Shown: piece by piece, positions 32,344 to 42,699 of the stretch
How the letters are laid out: the number at the start of each line of letters is the position of its first letter
How positions within the stretch are numbered: the stretch's first letter is position 1
DNA from: Eunapius fragilis
Taxonomy: Eukaryota > Porifera > Demospongiae > Spongillida > Spongillidae
NCBI GenBank assembly: GCA_963681505.1
Contig: OY811971.1
Span: 5,617,408-5,681,407, forward strand
Length of the DNA stretch: 64,000 nt
Direction of reading: 5' to 3'
Program-made: the position numbers and the translations under genes
Notes under the pieces: generated by a model
What the model saw: the letters and a program-made list of their open reading frames with translations, nothing else
Database searches by the model: none
What the model was told of the DNA's origin: nothing

Positions 32344-32384
32344 TGTGTGTGTGTGTGTGTGTGTATGTGTGTGTGTGTGTGTAT
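32300..32384. repeat. (TG)n microsatellite with GAGTG interruptions
   Basis: TG dinucleotide run. Open frames across it are composition artefacts. Confidence 0.95.
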
Positions 32385-32950
32385 AGCAATATACATGGGC
32401 ACCTTCTAGGAATCTGTGCTATTTATCCTTTGTGATGTTACTTGTAGATCCACCACTCTGTAAGAGGGACTTTAGTAGACCTACTTTTACCTGGTATATA
32501 AGCCCGGCAGGAATATTATTCCTGCTGTATCCCAAAAGATAAAGATCAGGCCCTGGGAATTTTATATAACAAGGGAAGGTAATAAATAGTAAGTCCTAAG
32601 TCTTTTTAAACCTCTCAATGGTACACACTCAGAGCTTCAGCGTATATAGTGATTGGCATGGGATAGTTGTGAGTGTTGTGTGTATGAGTGTGTGAGTGTG
32701 TAAATGGATGGATGTATGTATGTAAAGGAATATGGGACATGAGGCATGGTACGTCATGATGTGGCAGGTACTGTGAGACAGGAACAAATAGTCCAGTACA
32801 TACAACCAGTACATGCAACCAATGGGGGGAGGGGGGGGGGGGGAATGCCCTTCCTCTGAAAAAAGTGTTGGGGCATTTGCCCCCATGCTCTTATACCACT
32901 ATGTATACAACACACAATCCAGTTACACATTGGTCTGAATATAAATAGTT
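32385..32950. other. Unique non-coding sequence with one poly-G run
   Basis: No gene is seen. A GGGGGAGGGGGG run at about 32825-32844 near GGGGCATTTGCCCCC may be part of a decayed MITE. Confidence 0.4.
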
Positions 32951-32954
32951 GGGA

Positions 32955-33112
32955 AAGATTTCTTTTCTTTTGCTTGTCCTGGAAGATTTGAAAAATTATC
33001 ACAAGGGTGATTTTGCTGGACACTGTTCCATATATGCATATAATAATGGAACAGTGTCCAGCAAAATCACCCTAGTGATAATTTTTCAAAATTTCCAGGA
33101 CAAGCTAAAGAA
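32955..33112. mobile_element. Palindromic MITE, about 158 bp
   Basis: The arms GCTTGTCCTGGAAGATTTGA ... GATTTTGCTGGACACTGTTC fold onto their complement after a 13-base AT centre (TATATGCATATAA). No clear target duplication was found. Confidence 0.8.
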
Positions 33113-34055
33113 AGTAACGCTCGCATTGAAACGTATAGCTAATTTGAAATCAGTCATGTATATGATTTTCCATTTGTGTGATTTTGCTTTTCAATCACGC
33201 AATGATTCCATGCAAAATGATCCTACGCATTTCTTTCCTGCGTTGTGTTAGACTGCGGCAACGGAGAGCTCATTTAATAGTCATACCCCGCGGTACTGAC
33301 CTCATGTTTATAGCCGGATTTTCTAAGTGCATGCATTTATGTTACGGTATAGAATACCCGCGCTCTCTGGATTTGTTAAATATATAATATATGGAACGTA
33401 CGCGTTCTACCAACTTCTACGAGAAAATGGGCCTCGTGGATTTATGATTATGTGTTCTGTCACGTCCGCCTGATAATTACTGTAAGGTCAAAAATAAATC
33501 TGAAACATATGAAACCATTCCGCTGTCCACAAATTTACCCCGCTGCGCTTCTGCCGTGTTTAAAAAAAGTGTATATACTTTAATCGATGCGTCGATTATC
33601 TAAAATTTGTCGTTATGACGACAACCGATTAACGATTCTCGATTATATTTATCAACTCATTTCGTCGATAAAAATTTGCCCAATAAGCCCCCTTTTAATA
33701 ATTCGCCCGACATCATCTATACAGCACCCTAATCACATCGATACACCTTTACGCTATAGTTTTAACACAAAATTTGCCACATGTGAAAACTGGTAACTGA
33801 ATTTTGGTGTCTTACTCGATTTTGGCACCAGTCTCCCATACACTGAATTGCCCAATCATTAGCGCAAATCTAGCGGGAAACCGTGCACGCACTTTGCACA
33901 GCATACATCTCCGTAAAGGAGGAAGTAAAACAGCTGAATCGATAGCATACCGATTTTGAAGCGATTTGAACGCTCTACTGTCTTTTACAACTTCTCTCTT
34001 ACGCACTGGAAATTAGCCAGTCCATCATGGAGTTAGGTGACTTGAAATTCCAGTC
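33113..34055. other. Unique AT-rich sequence, nothing recognised
   Basis: No open frame with protein-like composition, and no repeats. Confidence 0.4.
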
Positions 34056-34059
34056 CCAC

Positions 34060-34665
34060 TTAGGAGGTATTCTTAGACCATCTACCCACTTCAGATCACT
34101 CCCCGGCCTCGTTTCAACCACCACCACCGTATTTCTTCTTCTTCTTCTTCTTGTTCTTGTTCTTGTTCTTGTTCTTGACCACGCATAACTCGGGATAGGA
34201 ACACTTTTAAGAAATGAAAATTACACCAATGGCTTCAGAATTCGTTGGCATTCTCGCTTCTGTGGTCAAAACGTCTCGAGGCTACATGACATATATCGGT
34301 GGTTGTGTTAGCAAATCACGTATAGTTAAGCTCACTGCACTGACAAGACTCGGATAGGTCCTACTTCGCTCTTTTTACGAAGTATACATCGTGTAATCAA
34401 ATGTGTATGGTCTGGGCACTACACGTAGTGGTAATTAACTGTGGCGGTTTTAATAACGTGCACGTGCGAACTATTATAATCATTCTTGTTATTCGATCGT
34501 TGTAAGTTTGACGCTCTTTGTAACTTAGTGAAGTAGTTTTTTTTTTTTTTTTCAAAATGCCTTCACGTGCAAGGTACAGATCCTGAAAAAATACAGCGAT
34601 ATTGCCATAGTCCTGAACGTGCATCTCGCTCGGCGAAAAGAGTTAAGGTCACTCAAAGGTATGTC
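34060..34665 (+). mobile_element. Helitron-type 5' end with a shortened first exon
   Basis: A CTT/GTT triplet run (34135-34175), the conserved TAACTCGGGATAGGAA block and an ATGCCTTCACG start at about 34557 match the 5' end of Helitron copy 1. The exon is short and its frame is not open throughout (DPEKIQRYCHSPERASRSAK is readable). It ends with the conserved CAAAG/GTATG donor near 34662. It points toward the RT gene at 35.3 kb, which is opposite to the Helitron copy at 37.4-38.6 kb. Confidence 0.6.
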
Positions 34666-34751
34666 GTACCTTTACAACCTCCCTCCCATATCACGATGGA
34701 TTACTTAACATGCTATACGGCTCATAATCGGGTATGAATAAAAATCAATGA

Positions 34752-35045
34752 AACAAGTAAATAAAAAACATACTCTATGAGAAAGTTGGTGGCATATAGG
34801 ATTTGAAGGCAATGGTGGTGTAAAAAGGAAGAAAACAAGGGTCTAATAATAAGGGGAAATGGAATAGTCCTATATTTAGCACATTTCTATATGCAGGATA
34901 TAGTATGTTGTTCGTGTGCTAAATATAGGACTATTCCATTTTCCCTTATTATTAGACCCTTGTTTCCTTCCTTTTTACACCACCATTGCCTTCAAATCCT
35001 ATATGCCACCAACTTTCTCATAGAGAATGTTTTTTATTTACTTGT
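34752..35045. mobile_element. Palindromic MITE family P, copy C
   Basis: AACAAGTAAATAAAAAACAT ... and its complement bound the element. CAATGGTGGTGTAAAAAGGA and TATATTTAGCAC are shared with copies A and B, while the inner arm (CTAATAATAAGGGGAAATGG) is unique but self-complementary. A fragment resembling the outer ends of the 15.7-kb MITE follows it (35046-35100). Confidence 0.9.
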
Positions 35046-35339
35046 CGTAGTCAATAATCAAATGTTGGAACAGTGTATAGAATTGGACGATTGCCTTTAT
35101 CTACCAGAGGCTTAACCTCACCTTAGTTCGCTGGGTTAGAGTCTTGCTCTCCCGTGCAAGGTTTCGGCATTCAGAGGACATGGGTTGAGGTGTGTGGTGT
35201 GGTATGGATGCTCCTATAACTTAGATTTTGTTGTTGTGTTGTGTCGTTCGAGTATTATATTTTTTGGTAATAAAACTTTAATATCACTGAGCCTTGGTTA
35301 GGGGGTGGGGAGGGGGGGGGGTCTGGGCCTTCGCAGTCT
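35046..35339. other. Short non-coding stretch between MITE copy C and the RT copy
   Basis: It includes a remnant matching the 16.5-kb inverted end, a possible polyadenylation-like AATAAAAC and a G-run near 35312-35322. No gene. Confidence 0.4.
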
Positions 35340-36179
35340 TGCTCTCCATTCTCCAGCAGTTTATTTGGCATCACTGGGTAAAGCTGGGTCTTTAATACCC
35401 TCTGATGAATATGCCTTGAAGTCGTTCAATATTTTTAACAGTATAGTCCCACCAGTGCATGCAATTTCTTTTGCTTCATTCTAGCTATAACCAAAAGGAT
35501 CCCTCGGCTAGGTTGGAAAACCACCAGTTTGATCATGCTCAGCTGCCATATCAGTCGTCCCCTGCCAACCGTGCACGCTTGTTGTCTGTGTCCTCACGCC
35601 ATGCTGCAGCCTGGCTGTCAGTCATTCCTTCAGTAGGTCTTAACCTTCACCTTGAACCTGATGAGTTCCAGATTGCATTGAAGTGGTGGCTTGGAATGGA
35701 CACATCTTTAGGTTCTTGCTGTCCATACTGTCCTGAACACTAGCTAGACCACCTAGGACACCATGCAGTGATGTGTAACAGTTCTGCCATCGAGCGTGTC
35801 TGGGGGGACAGCTTGCATGAAGTAGGTTGTGTCATAGGAGCAGACAAAGACACAATCGACCAGCTGATATTCTTGTACTGAACTGGATAATCGGCAAACC
35901 AGCAGCGTTTGACCTAACTGTAATCTCATTGCTTAATCTCACTACTTTAACTGAAGCGGGAGTTGCAAGCGGGTCTGCAGCTATGGCAGCTAAAGTTCGG
36001 AAGCATGGTGTTAATGATCGTAAGTGTGAATAGCTCGGATGGGTTTCTATACACTTAGCAGTTGAGACTTATATGGTTGCTGGGTTGCAGAAGTACAGTC
36101 CACCATTTCTAGGCTATAGCCTCCCGTCTGGCCATCCAGTTGCAGTGTAGCAAATCCAAGGCCATCATGCACTACCATC

Positions 36180-36836
36180 CAGTGTTGCCGCGATTAAGTA
36201 CTTGCCCATAATCGTTTTAATCGCATTTAATCGCGATATTTAATCGGCGAAACAATAATCATAAATAATCTTAAATAAGCATTAATAAACATTACGTAAG
36301 TGTGATCAGAGCGATGGCGATGTCAAAGAAAGAAGCTAAACCTATGTACAAGAAGCGGTTCATGCTCTTGATGACGACATAGACGATGAGATGCAGAGAT
36401 ACCTGAAGGAGGTGGAAATAAACTTTCGCAAAGATGATCCTTTGACGTGGTGGAAATGTCACGAAACATCTTTTCCGATTATTTCCAAGCTCGCAAGAAA
36501 GTATTTGGCGATTCCAGCATCTACAGCTCCGTCAGAAAGAGTATTTTCTACGGCAAAAAATATATTACAGATGCCAAATCGGCTCAGTAAATCCATTTTC
36601 TTAAGCATATAGCCATATACGCTCAAGATGACAATTGAGTGAATTTACATGTGATATGATTCGAACTAGTTCTATTAAGAAACAAACCATGCCCTATATT
36701 GTCCGTATACTTTTCCGTTAGCGTCCGCATACTTTAATCGCGATTGATAGCATCATTAATCGCGATAAATCGTTAATCGCGATATAGCTTTTTAATCGCG
36801 ATATATCGTTAATCGCGATATATCGCGGCAACACTG
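36180..36836 (+). mobile_element. 657-bp hAT element, internally deleted, inserted in the RT gene
   Basis: The termini CAGTGTTGCCGCGAT and ATCGCGGCAACACTG are flanked by a perfect 8-bp duplication CTACCATC (36172-36179, 36837-36844). The inner ends are rich in TTAATCGCGATA repeats. It retains only the C-terminal part of the transposase. Confidence 0.95.
36391..36612 (+). pseudogene. hAT transposase C-terminal dimerisation fragment
   Basis: DPLTWWKCHETSFPIISKLA ... YLAIPASTAPSERVFSTA is the classic hAT family C-terminal (hATC) signature needed for dimerisation. The catalytic core is absent, so the element depends on a transposase supplied elsewhere. The preceding DDDIDDEMQRYL-like residues are also read, slightly upstream of the Met. 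Confidence 0.9.
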
Positions 36837-37038
36837 CTACCATCTACCAACGTCTCAATCTAACACTGGTGAGAGCAAATGCTCAAGCTTTACTTTCACG
36901 TTCAGGCTTTTTTCAGATCTGAGGGTGCAGTTTAACTTTGATTTTTGCAGCATGTTTTTCAAATGGTGTATATGTTTACTTGTATATGTATGAGCTATAA
37001 ATAATAATACGACAAAATAATAATAATCATTATTATAA

Positions 37039-37376
37039 TTATACGATTTCGTGCCTGCACCCTCTTCTCCTGCGGGCGCGGGAACGTCCTCCTCCCCGGC
37101 CTCCTCGCCATGTTGGTTCTGGCCAGGCAGGCCAGGGTGGAAGTGGCCATGCAGGCCAGGGGGAAGCACTGCTGGAGGTGCATGGTGGCCGGAGCAGCAC
37201 TGCTGGTGGTGGTGGGGGCAGTGCTGCTGTGGTGGTGGCAGGAAAGGTGGCAGGAACAGGGCTTCTGGAGGTGGTGGGGTGACGGGAAGAAGAGTCGGAG
37301 GATGAATGTACTCTTCATCCTCTTCCTCCTCCAACCCCTCATTAGTAAAAAATCCCCTCAGGTCTTCAGCTGCCAT
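37039..37376 (-). pseudogene. Proline-rich, RG-tailed protein gene 3
   Basis: The head MAAEDLRGFFTNEGLEEEED is followed by a proline region (PPPPEALFLPPFLPPP), a frame change in the His/Cys-coding stretch, and a tail that reads PEPTWRGGRGGGRSRA in another frame. Upstream it has the same GTGCACTTTGCAAAAAGAG leader and TGTCACGTACACGTAG acceptor type as gene 1. It lies directly downstream of the deleted Helitron copy on the same strand, and its 3' end faces the RT gene. Confidence 0.7.
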
Positions 37377-37394
37377 CTACGTGTACGTGACAAA

Positions 37395-38600
37395 GAGTAT
37401 GATTAAATTTTTACCTCTTTCTTTTTCAATCAAAGTGCAAGAAGCCTTTACACGTGAATCCACATAGAGTATTTTTACCTCTTTTTGCAAAGTGCACTAA
37501 TTTCATTGCATTTATTTCACGGATAGTTTTTAGCAATGACCCTGCTCTTGCTCTTCGTACACTTAGTGGTTTAGAAACCAATGCCTCTGCCCCAGTCTTA
37601 CTTATTACTGCACGGGCAGATCTAGTAACAACCTTTTGAGCTAGCAATGGATGAGACTTACAAAAGGCATCAATTAGAAACTCACTATCCCTAAGAATAG
37701 CTTTTTCAAGACCACCATTATACTCCATTAGTGCATGAGATTTGGGTTCATACAAGGAGTCTAGCTATATGGGAGAAGGATATGGTTGCAGTTATTTTCA
37801 TTTCACCTAGTTCTTAGCCTTGCAACTGCAATTATATTCATACAGTTGCATGCGGCAAAAAACATACTTGGGAAGCCTTTTTGTACATCAGATTCAAACA
37901 ATAGACACTACTGTACACACAGTTGAGTCATCATGCATGCTTTACATGTGAAGTGAATGGTTTTGTGCAGATCAGTGCTGTACATGTCGGAAGGGCCCTA
38001 CTACCGCGTTTGGTCAGGTAGTAGCCCGACCAAACGCGGCAGTAGGGCCGCCCGACTAAGCTGTACAAATGTTGCATGCACAGCTTTTTTTAAAATGTTA
38101 ATGCAACATGCCATAACATACCTTTGGGTGGTGGTGGTAGTTCTGTGACCCCTGCGATACCGCGTCCTCTCGGCAGCACATTTTAGCCAATCGGACAGCA
38201 GGGTCATTCCTATAGTTATACCGATTCCTTTCAGATGCTTTAATGGCACCAGAATTGTCTGCATTTTAGCAGCGCGGTTTCCCTCGAGGTCGATCCTCTT
38301 CATATCGCCGCCTTTTAACAGCACGGTTCTCCTCGAGGTCTTCTTCATATCGCCGCCTTTTAACAGCACGGTTCTCCTCGAGGTCTTCTTCATATCGCCG
38401 CCTTTTAGCAGCACGGTTCCCCTCAAAGTCCTCTTCATTAGGCATATCGCCATCTTTTAGCGGATCGCTTAGATTCAATATCTGCGTTGCAGTTGTCGCG
38501 TACAGAGGCCTTCCTTTTTTCGGGATTGGTCTTGTCGGGCTTTAGCTTTGTTCTTGTCTTGCTTTTGGAGGTATTCCGCTCAAGTTTTATTAATGACTTC
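37395..38600 (-). mobile_element. Internally deleted Helitron copy 2 (exon 1, intron, start of the main exon)
   Basis: On the minus strand, exon 1 (AEYLQKQD, one 15-residue unit, then several AAKRRRYEEDLEENR units) ends at the conserved CAAAG/GTATG donor near 38127. The intron contains the hairpin. The main exon (SLYEPKSHALMEYNGGLEKA) begins near 37766 and stops matching after about 90 residues, at IREINAMK. There it jumps to the leader of proline-rich gene 3, so about 6.9 kb present in copy 1 is missing. The 5.6-kb BEN transposon is absent. The original first codons are replaced by GTPase-gene upstream sequence. Confidence 0.85.
37993..38051. repeat. Hairpin in the Helitron intron
   Basis: GGGCCCTACTACCGCGTTTG pairs with CAAACGCGGCAGTAGGGCC around a 12-base loop. 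The loop segment (GGTAGTAGCCC) partly repeats the arm. The equivalent hairpin in copy 1 (about 6990-7050) has shorter arms. Confidence 0.85.
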
Positions 38601-39520
38601 ATCAACCCTCAATCAATCCTATATTGAACCTGCTGCCGCAGGTGCAGATTATATTAGGACTGGGCACTAGAAACAGGAAATTGTTTTTTTAAACCACACC
38701 GTTTTATGACACGGAACCAACGTAGAACTGTAGATCGTTGTGCCCTCATTCCATCAGATCGCGATAAAGAGATAAGCGATCCGTTTCTCCGTTGTCCCTC
38801 CAGACGCTAGTGAAGTTTTATTAATGACATTCAATCAATCCTATATTGAACCTGCTGCCGCCGCAAGGTTCAGATAAGTGTCTGCTTGGTAAGATCGATG
38901 TTCCAAATATGTGGGAATTGTTTTGATACATGTATGTGATACAAAAAAACTTTCCCGGGTGTGTAACCTAAAAAGTTTTAGGCTCTTAAAAGGAAAGGGT
39001 CCCTCAAAGGCAAAATGGGGAAACAAAGCATCGAAAGAAACCGTTACGGAAGTCTACCAGCCATATGCTGCTGATCGGCGAAACGGGCTCAGGCAAGACG
39101 TCCTTCCTTAACCTTGTGTCCAACATGCAACAGGTGCACAAGATTGGTTATGAAAAGAGTGCCAAATCGTTTCGCAAATTCAACAACATCAAATACGAAA
39201 AGCAGGCAGCTCGCATGATGGAGAGCGCGACTATAGGATCAAACTTGTACGAGGTGGGGTGAAAATACAACACCCCGGGGTTCGAGGGTTAGATTATTTT
39301 AGGACTGGGCACCAGAAATGGTTTTTTCCTCTAAAAACGGTGTGATTTGTGACACGGAACCAACTTAGAACTGTAGATCATTGTGCTCTCATTCCATCGC
39401 GATAAAGAGATAAGCAATCCGTTTTTCCGTTGCCCCTCCAGACGCTAGTGAAGTTTTATTAATGACTTCATCAACCCACTATCAATCAGGAACTACGATA
39501 GTAGTTCCTATATAGGAATT
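38585..39520 (-). repeat. Alternating Helitron 5'-end segments and GTPase-gene upstream segments
   Basis: Two direct copies of the Helitron 5' end (38645-38815 and 39290-39455, both reading leftward) alternate with pieces of the GTPase gene's upstream region (38590-38645, 38826-39014) and coding start (39015-39285). AGTTTTATTAATGAC is repeated at 38586, 38815 and 39452. This looks like a tandem duplication of a chimeric unit formed by a Helitron. Confidence 0.75.
39015..39285 (+). pseudogene. 5' fragment of the AIG1-like GTPase gene
   Basis: It is nearly identical to the first 90 codons of the gene at 40767, including the P-loop GETGSGKTSF. It carries a small change after EVY and three short deletions (after EV, before the DTPG motif and after it), then runs directly into Helitron 5' sequence. 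About 190 bases of upstream sequence are shared with the gene too. It is a non-functional duplicate. Confidence 0.9.
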
Positions 39521-39539
39521 GACCCGGGTCGTGAATATC

Positions 39540-40050
39540 ATTTTTTTAACGCCTAACTCGCGTACAGAGAAACGGATAGTGTTGCTCTTTGTTGCTATTG
39601 AACCAGAAGGCAAAGACGGTCATTTTAATGTTTTACTCCAGTCTTCAAACTGTTTGCTTTAAGAGAAAAAAAACGTTCGTGTTTTACCTCGTCCCCAGGC
39701 CAAATCTTCTCCGTCGTCGTCGTCTTCTAATTCTCGGGTGAGTATAACTCGGGATAGGAATGGCTTTAAAGAGAGCCAATTATACCAATCGCTTTTGAAT
39801 CTCTTGGAAGGACATCTTCAAGTATCAGATGTATGAATAAAGCATAAAACTGACATACGTAATCATTACGTAATGCGTAGTGTTAAAATCGAAGCGTTCC
39901 CATGGCGACATTTACGTATATTTAGAATTGCGCAAACAAAAGAGGAAAGCTAAACAACGAGACCGACAAGTTAGAATTCTCCCGCGTTCCCTACAGTGAT
40001 ACCAAACAAAAGCGGACGTCTGTTCGTGACGGTAATTGTAACGGGGGAGG
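39540..40050 (+). mobile_element. Fragment of a Helitron-type 5' end
   Basis: It contains GTCGTCGTCGTCTTC and TATAACTCGGGATAGGAATG, then an exon-like segment (near 39940-40030) reading KRKAKQRDRQ and, in another frame, YSDTKQKRTSVRD, comparable to YKADPEKKKASVRD of copy 1. It ends at a poly-G run (40046-40062). The upstream part (39600-39690) is probably promoter. Confidence 0.55.
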
Positions 40051-40061
40051 GGGGGGGGGGG

Positions 40062-40360
40062 GCACTTGCCAGATTAACCTCCGCGTTGTTACGTTGCCGT
40101 GTTAGGTAATTTATTACCGTACACGGCAATTTAATATGACGGTCTTTCAGGAGTCATAATTATTCCTAAAATTAATCAAGCGCTAATCCCATTTGTTCGC
40201 TGAACTCCTTTTAATGTGACAAACTAGCGCAATTATAATCTTCCACTGTTTTTCTATGTCCTAATTGCTTGTTACCGTGCACGGCAATAAATAGCGTTAC
40301 CGTACACGGTAATTTCGCCGCAAACTGGAGGTTAAAAGATGATAATTAAAAAAATAGAGG
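40062..40360. other. Short repeat-bearing spacer before MITE copy D
   Basis: TTACCGTACACGGCAAT-like words recur at about 40116, 40274 and 40297 on both strands, suggesting a small decayed element. No gene. Confidence 0.4.
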
Positions 40361-40361
40361 A

Positions 40362-40572
40362 AACAAGTGAAGAAAAACATTCTCTAACGAGAAAGTGGTA
40401 GGATATAGGAATTGGAGGCAATGGTGGTGTAAAAAGGAAGGGTACAAGGTTTTGGGAAAAGAAAAACGATACAAAAATCCTATATTTAGCACGTGTAAAT
40501 GTAACAGAACCAAAAGAAGTGCTAAATATAGGATTCATTTTTTGTATCATTTTTCTTTTCCCAAAACCTTGT
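40362..40572. mobile_element. Palindromic MITE family P, copy D (right outer arm missing)
   Basis: The left arm AACAAGTGAAGAAAAACATT ... is complete. The right arm ends at CCAAAACCTTGT, where GTPase upstream sequence begins. The inner arm is private and self-complementary. Confidence 0.85.
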
Positions 40573-40766
40573 CCTATATTGAACCTGCTGCCGCAGGTTC
40601 AGATAATTAAGTGTCTGCTAGCTAAGATTGATGATCCAAATATGAGGGAATTGTTTTGATACCTATATGTGGGGTACAAAAAAAATATTTCCTGGGTGTG
40701 TAACTAAAAATAGTTATAGGTTATTTTAGACTCTTACAAGGAAAGGGTCGATCCCTCAATAGCAAA

Positions 40767-42339
40767 ATGGGGAACAAAACATCGAAAGAAACCGTTACGG
40801 AAGTCTACCATATGCTGCTGATCGGCGAAACGGGCTCAGGCAAGACGTCCTTCCTTAACCTCGTGTCCAACATGCAACAGGTGCACAAGATTGGTTATGA
40901 AAAGAGTGCCAGATCGTTTCGCAAATTCAACAACATCAAATACGAAAAGCAGGCAGCTCGAAAGATGGAGAGCGCGACTATAGGATCAAACTTGTACGAG
41001 GTGCAATTTGACGGCGTGAAAATACAAATTATCGACACCCCGGGGTTCGGAGACACTCGAGGGTTAGATGTTGACAAGAAGAACGTCAAGGACATCGTGA
41101 CCAAAGTGAACGAAGTACATTACATGCACTGCATCTGCTTTTTGATCAATGGGCGACAGGCTCGCATTACAACGCAGTTCCAGTACATTGCTTCGGAGAT
41201 AGCCGCAGTGTTACCGAAGATGTCCGTCAAGAACGTGATCGTGGTGTGCACGAATTCAAGAGAGGAGGCAGACTCGAACATTGATATAAAAGAGCTCACA
41301 ACATTTCTGAGTGAGGAGATACCGAAAGATCACGTGTTTTATTTAGACAATCCGTACTGCAAGCTGGAGAAGCTGAAGAGTAAGAAACAGGACCAGCCCA
41401 TTGAAGTTATCGCTAATGATTTGAAGGCATCGTTCGTGGAAGCAAGTGAAACGCTCACGAAATTGTTAACGACAGTAACCCAATTAAGCAAACTGGAAAC
41501 CTCTTTGTTCATGAAGCTCTACCTCATGAAAGAAGCCGTTGAGAGCGCAACTCTGGAATTGATGGTAGCATGCCAAAACGAAGCTGAACTTTGGAAGGTA
41601 ATTGAAAAGCAAAAAAAGGATATTGATGATGCCGTTACAATGAAAAATCTCTTTGAGAGTTTTAAGAACAGTTACTCTGTATCCAAACTCGTCGTCGTGT
41701 ACACAGACGAAAATAACACACTGTGTGGTGCTGATGGGTGCAACTCAAATTGTCACTTCGACTGCCTCCTCCCCAGGCAGGGGGACCACAAGGTAACAAT
41801 GTGCGACAAAGACATCATTAAACTGTGCCACTGCATGGATGAAAAGACTTTTATTTGCATGGTGTGTCATCACTCGTACGAAATGCACTACAACATCAAA
41901 TACAAATTTGAAAAGAAGTGTGAGCAGGTCAATTACCTGAATGCTGCTGCGAATGAAAAGTATGAGAAGGCAATAAGTGACGAAGAGCGTGCCAAACTGA
42001 TGAAAGAGCAACTGATTAGACAACGAACATGCAAAGGCTGAAGAGGAAGTAAGACGTCTTTCGGAAGCCTTGATCAATAAAGTTAAGCACTTTGAGGGTG
42101 AGGCGACGGCTCCTAGCTACATGAAAGTGATTGAGTGTCAGCTGATGATGGTGGAGTACAGAATGAAATTGATCCCCTTTGATGAAAGAAATAGCACCCT
42201 GAGAGAGCTAACCCAGACGAAGAAGGAGCTAGAGGAGAAGCTGAAGTTGGTAAAGCAATCTCAATCAGCGGCTACAGGGGAGTATATTGATCCTGGAGAA
42301 GACACGCTATACCCACCAAATGCCCCTGAAATGTCGTAA
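40767..42339 (+). CDS. AIG1/IMAP-like GTPase with coiled-coil tail
   Basis: MGNKTSKE at the start is a likely N-myristoylation signal (Gly2, Ser6). The G domain carries P-loop GETGSGKTSF (about residues 20-29), IIDTPGFGDTRG (G3, about 90-100) and CTNSREEAD (G4-like, about 154-162). A helical region follows, then a Cys/His-rich segment (residues 318-378: CGADGCNSNCHFDC, CHCMD, CMVCHHSYEMHY) that may bind zinc. The frame opened at 40767 stops at 42041, but an overlapping frame continues at once (EHAKAEEEVRRLSEALINKV) to a stop at 42337. One extra base near 42022 would account for the switch, and this assembly shows homopolymer errors. Related proteins sit on membranes and self-assemble. The 5' end has been duplicated at 39015. 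Confidence 0.85.
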
Positions 42340-42690
42340 CAGTATATAACAAGGTGACTTCATATATAGATGGTGTGCGATAGACGCGTGCATTAGGATT
42401 TGTACGACCCATGCTTTTTCATGTCTGCATGTAGAGCAGCAGCTGACATTGTGTTACAGGGAACTCATCAACCTCGATGCCCGGCTCTCCACAGCAGATT
42501 TATCCCTTAAATTCCTCCTCTTCGTCACACTAAGTAGTTTAATGATATTTACAACTTTATGAGCTTGAAAAAATTGATCCAGCTAATCAGCCTGCATTTA
42601 CTCAAGCTCAAAGCACTTGGTTTCAGATTAAACCACGTTCGTTCTGAACACTGAAATTAAATCATAATTTAATAGTTAAAGTATTACATC
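42340..42690. other. Intergenic, nothing recognised
   Basis: No gene or repeat is seen between the GTPase stop and the first 5-oxoprolinase exon. Confidence 0.5.
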
Positions 42691-42699
42691 ATTAATTAT

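Larger units (their letters stand above)
35340..36910 (+). pseudogene. Reverse-transcriptase gene, 3' half (family A), split by a hAT element
   Basis: The segment corresponds to the part of family A after the RT catalytic core: a region ending in a large-hydrophobic motif (EFQIALKWWLGMD), a Cys/His cluster (CPYC ... HLGHHAVMC) and a segment NWIIGKPAAFDLTV, followed by the family A end (LNLTLVRANAQALLSRS near 36845-36895). The Cys/His plus RPAD...AAFD arrangement suits a non-LTR retrotransposon with restriction-like endonuclease. It is a fossil, broken in several places and interrupted by a hAT element at 36180-36836. It converges on proline-rich gene 3, whose stop lies about 145 bases beyond. 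Confidence 0.55.
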
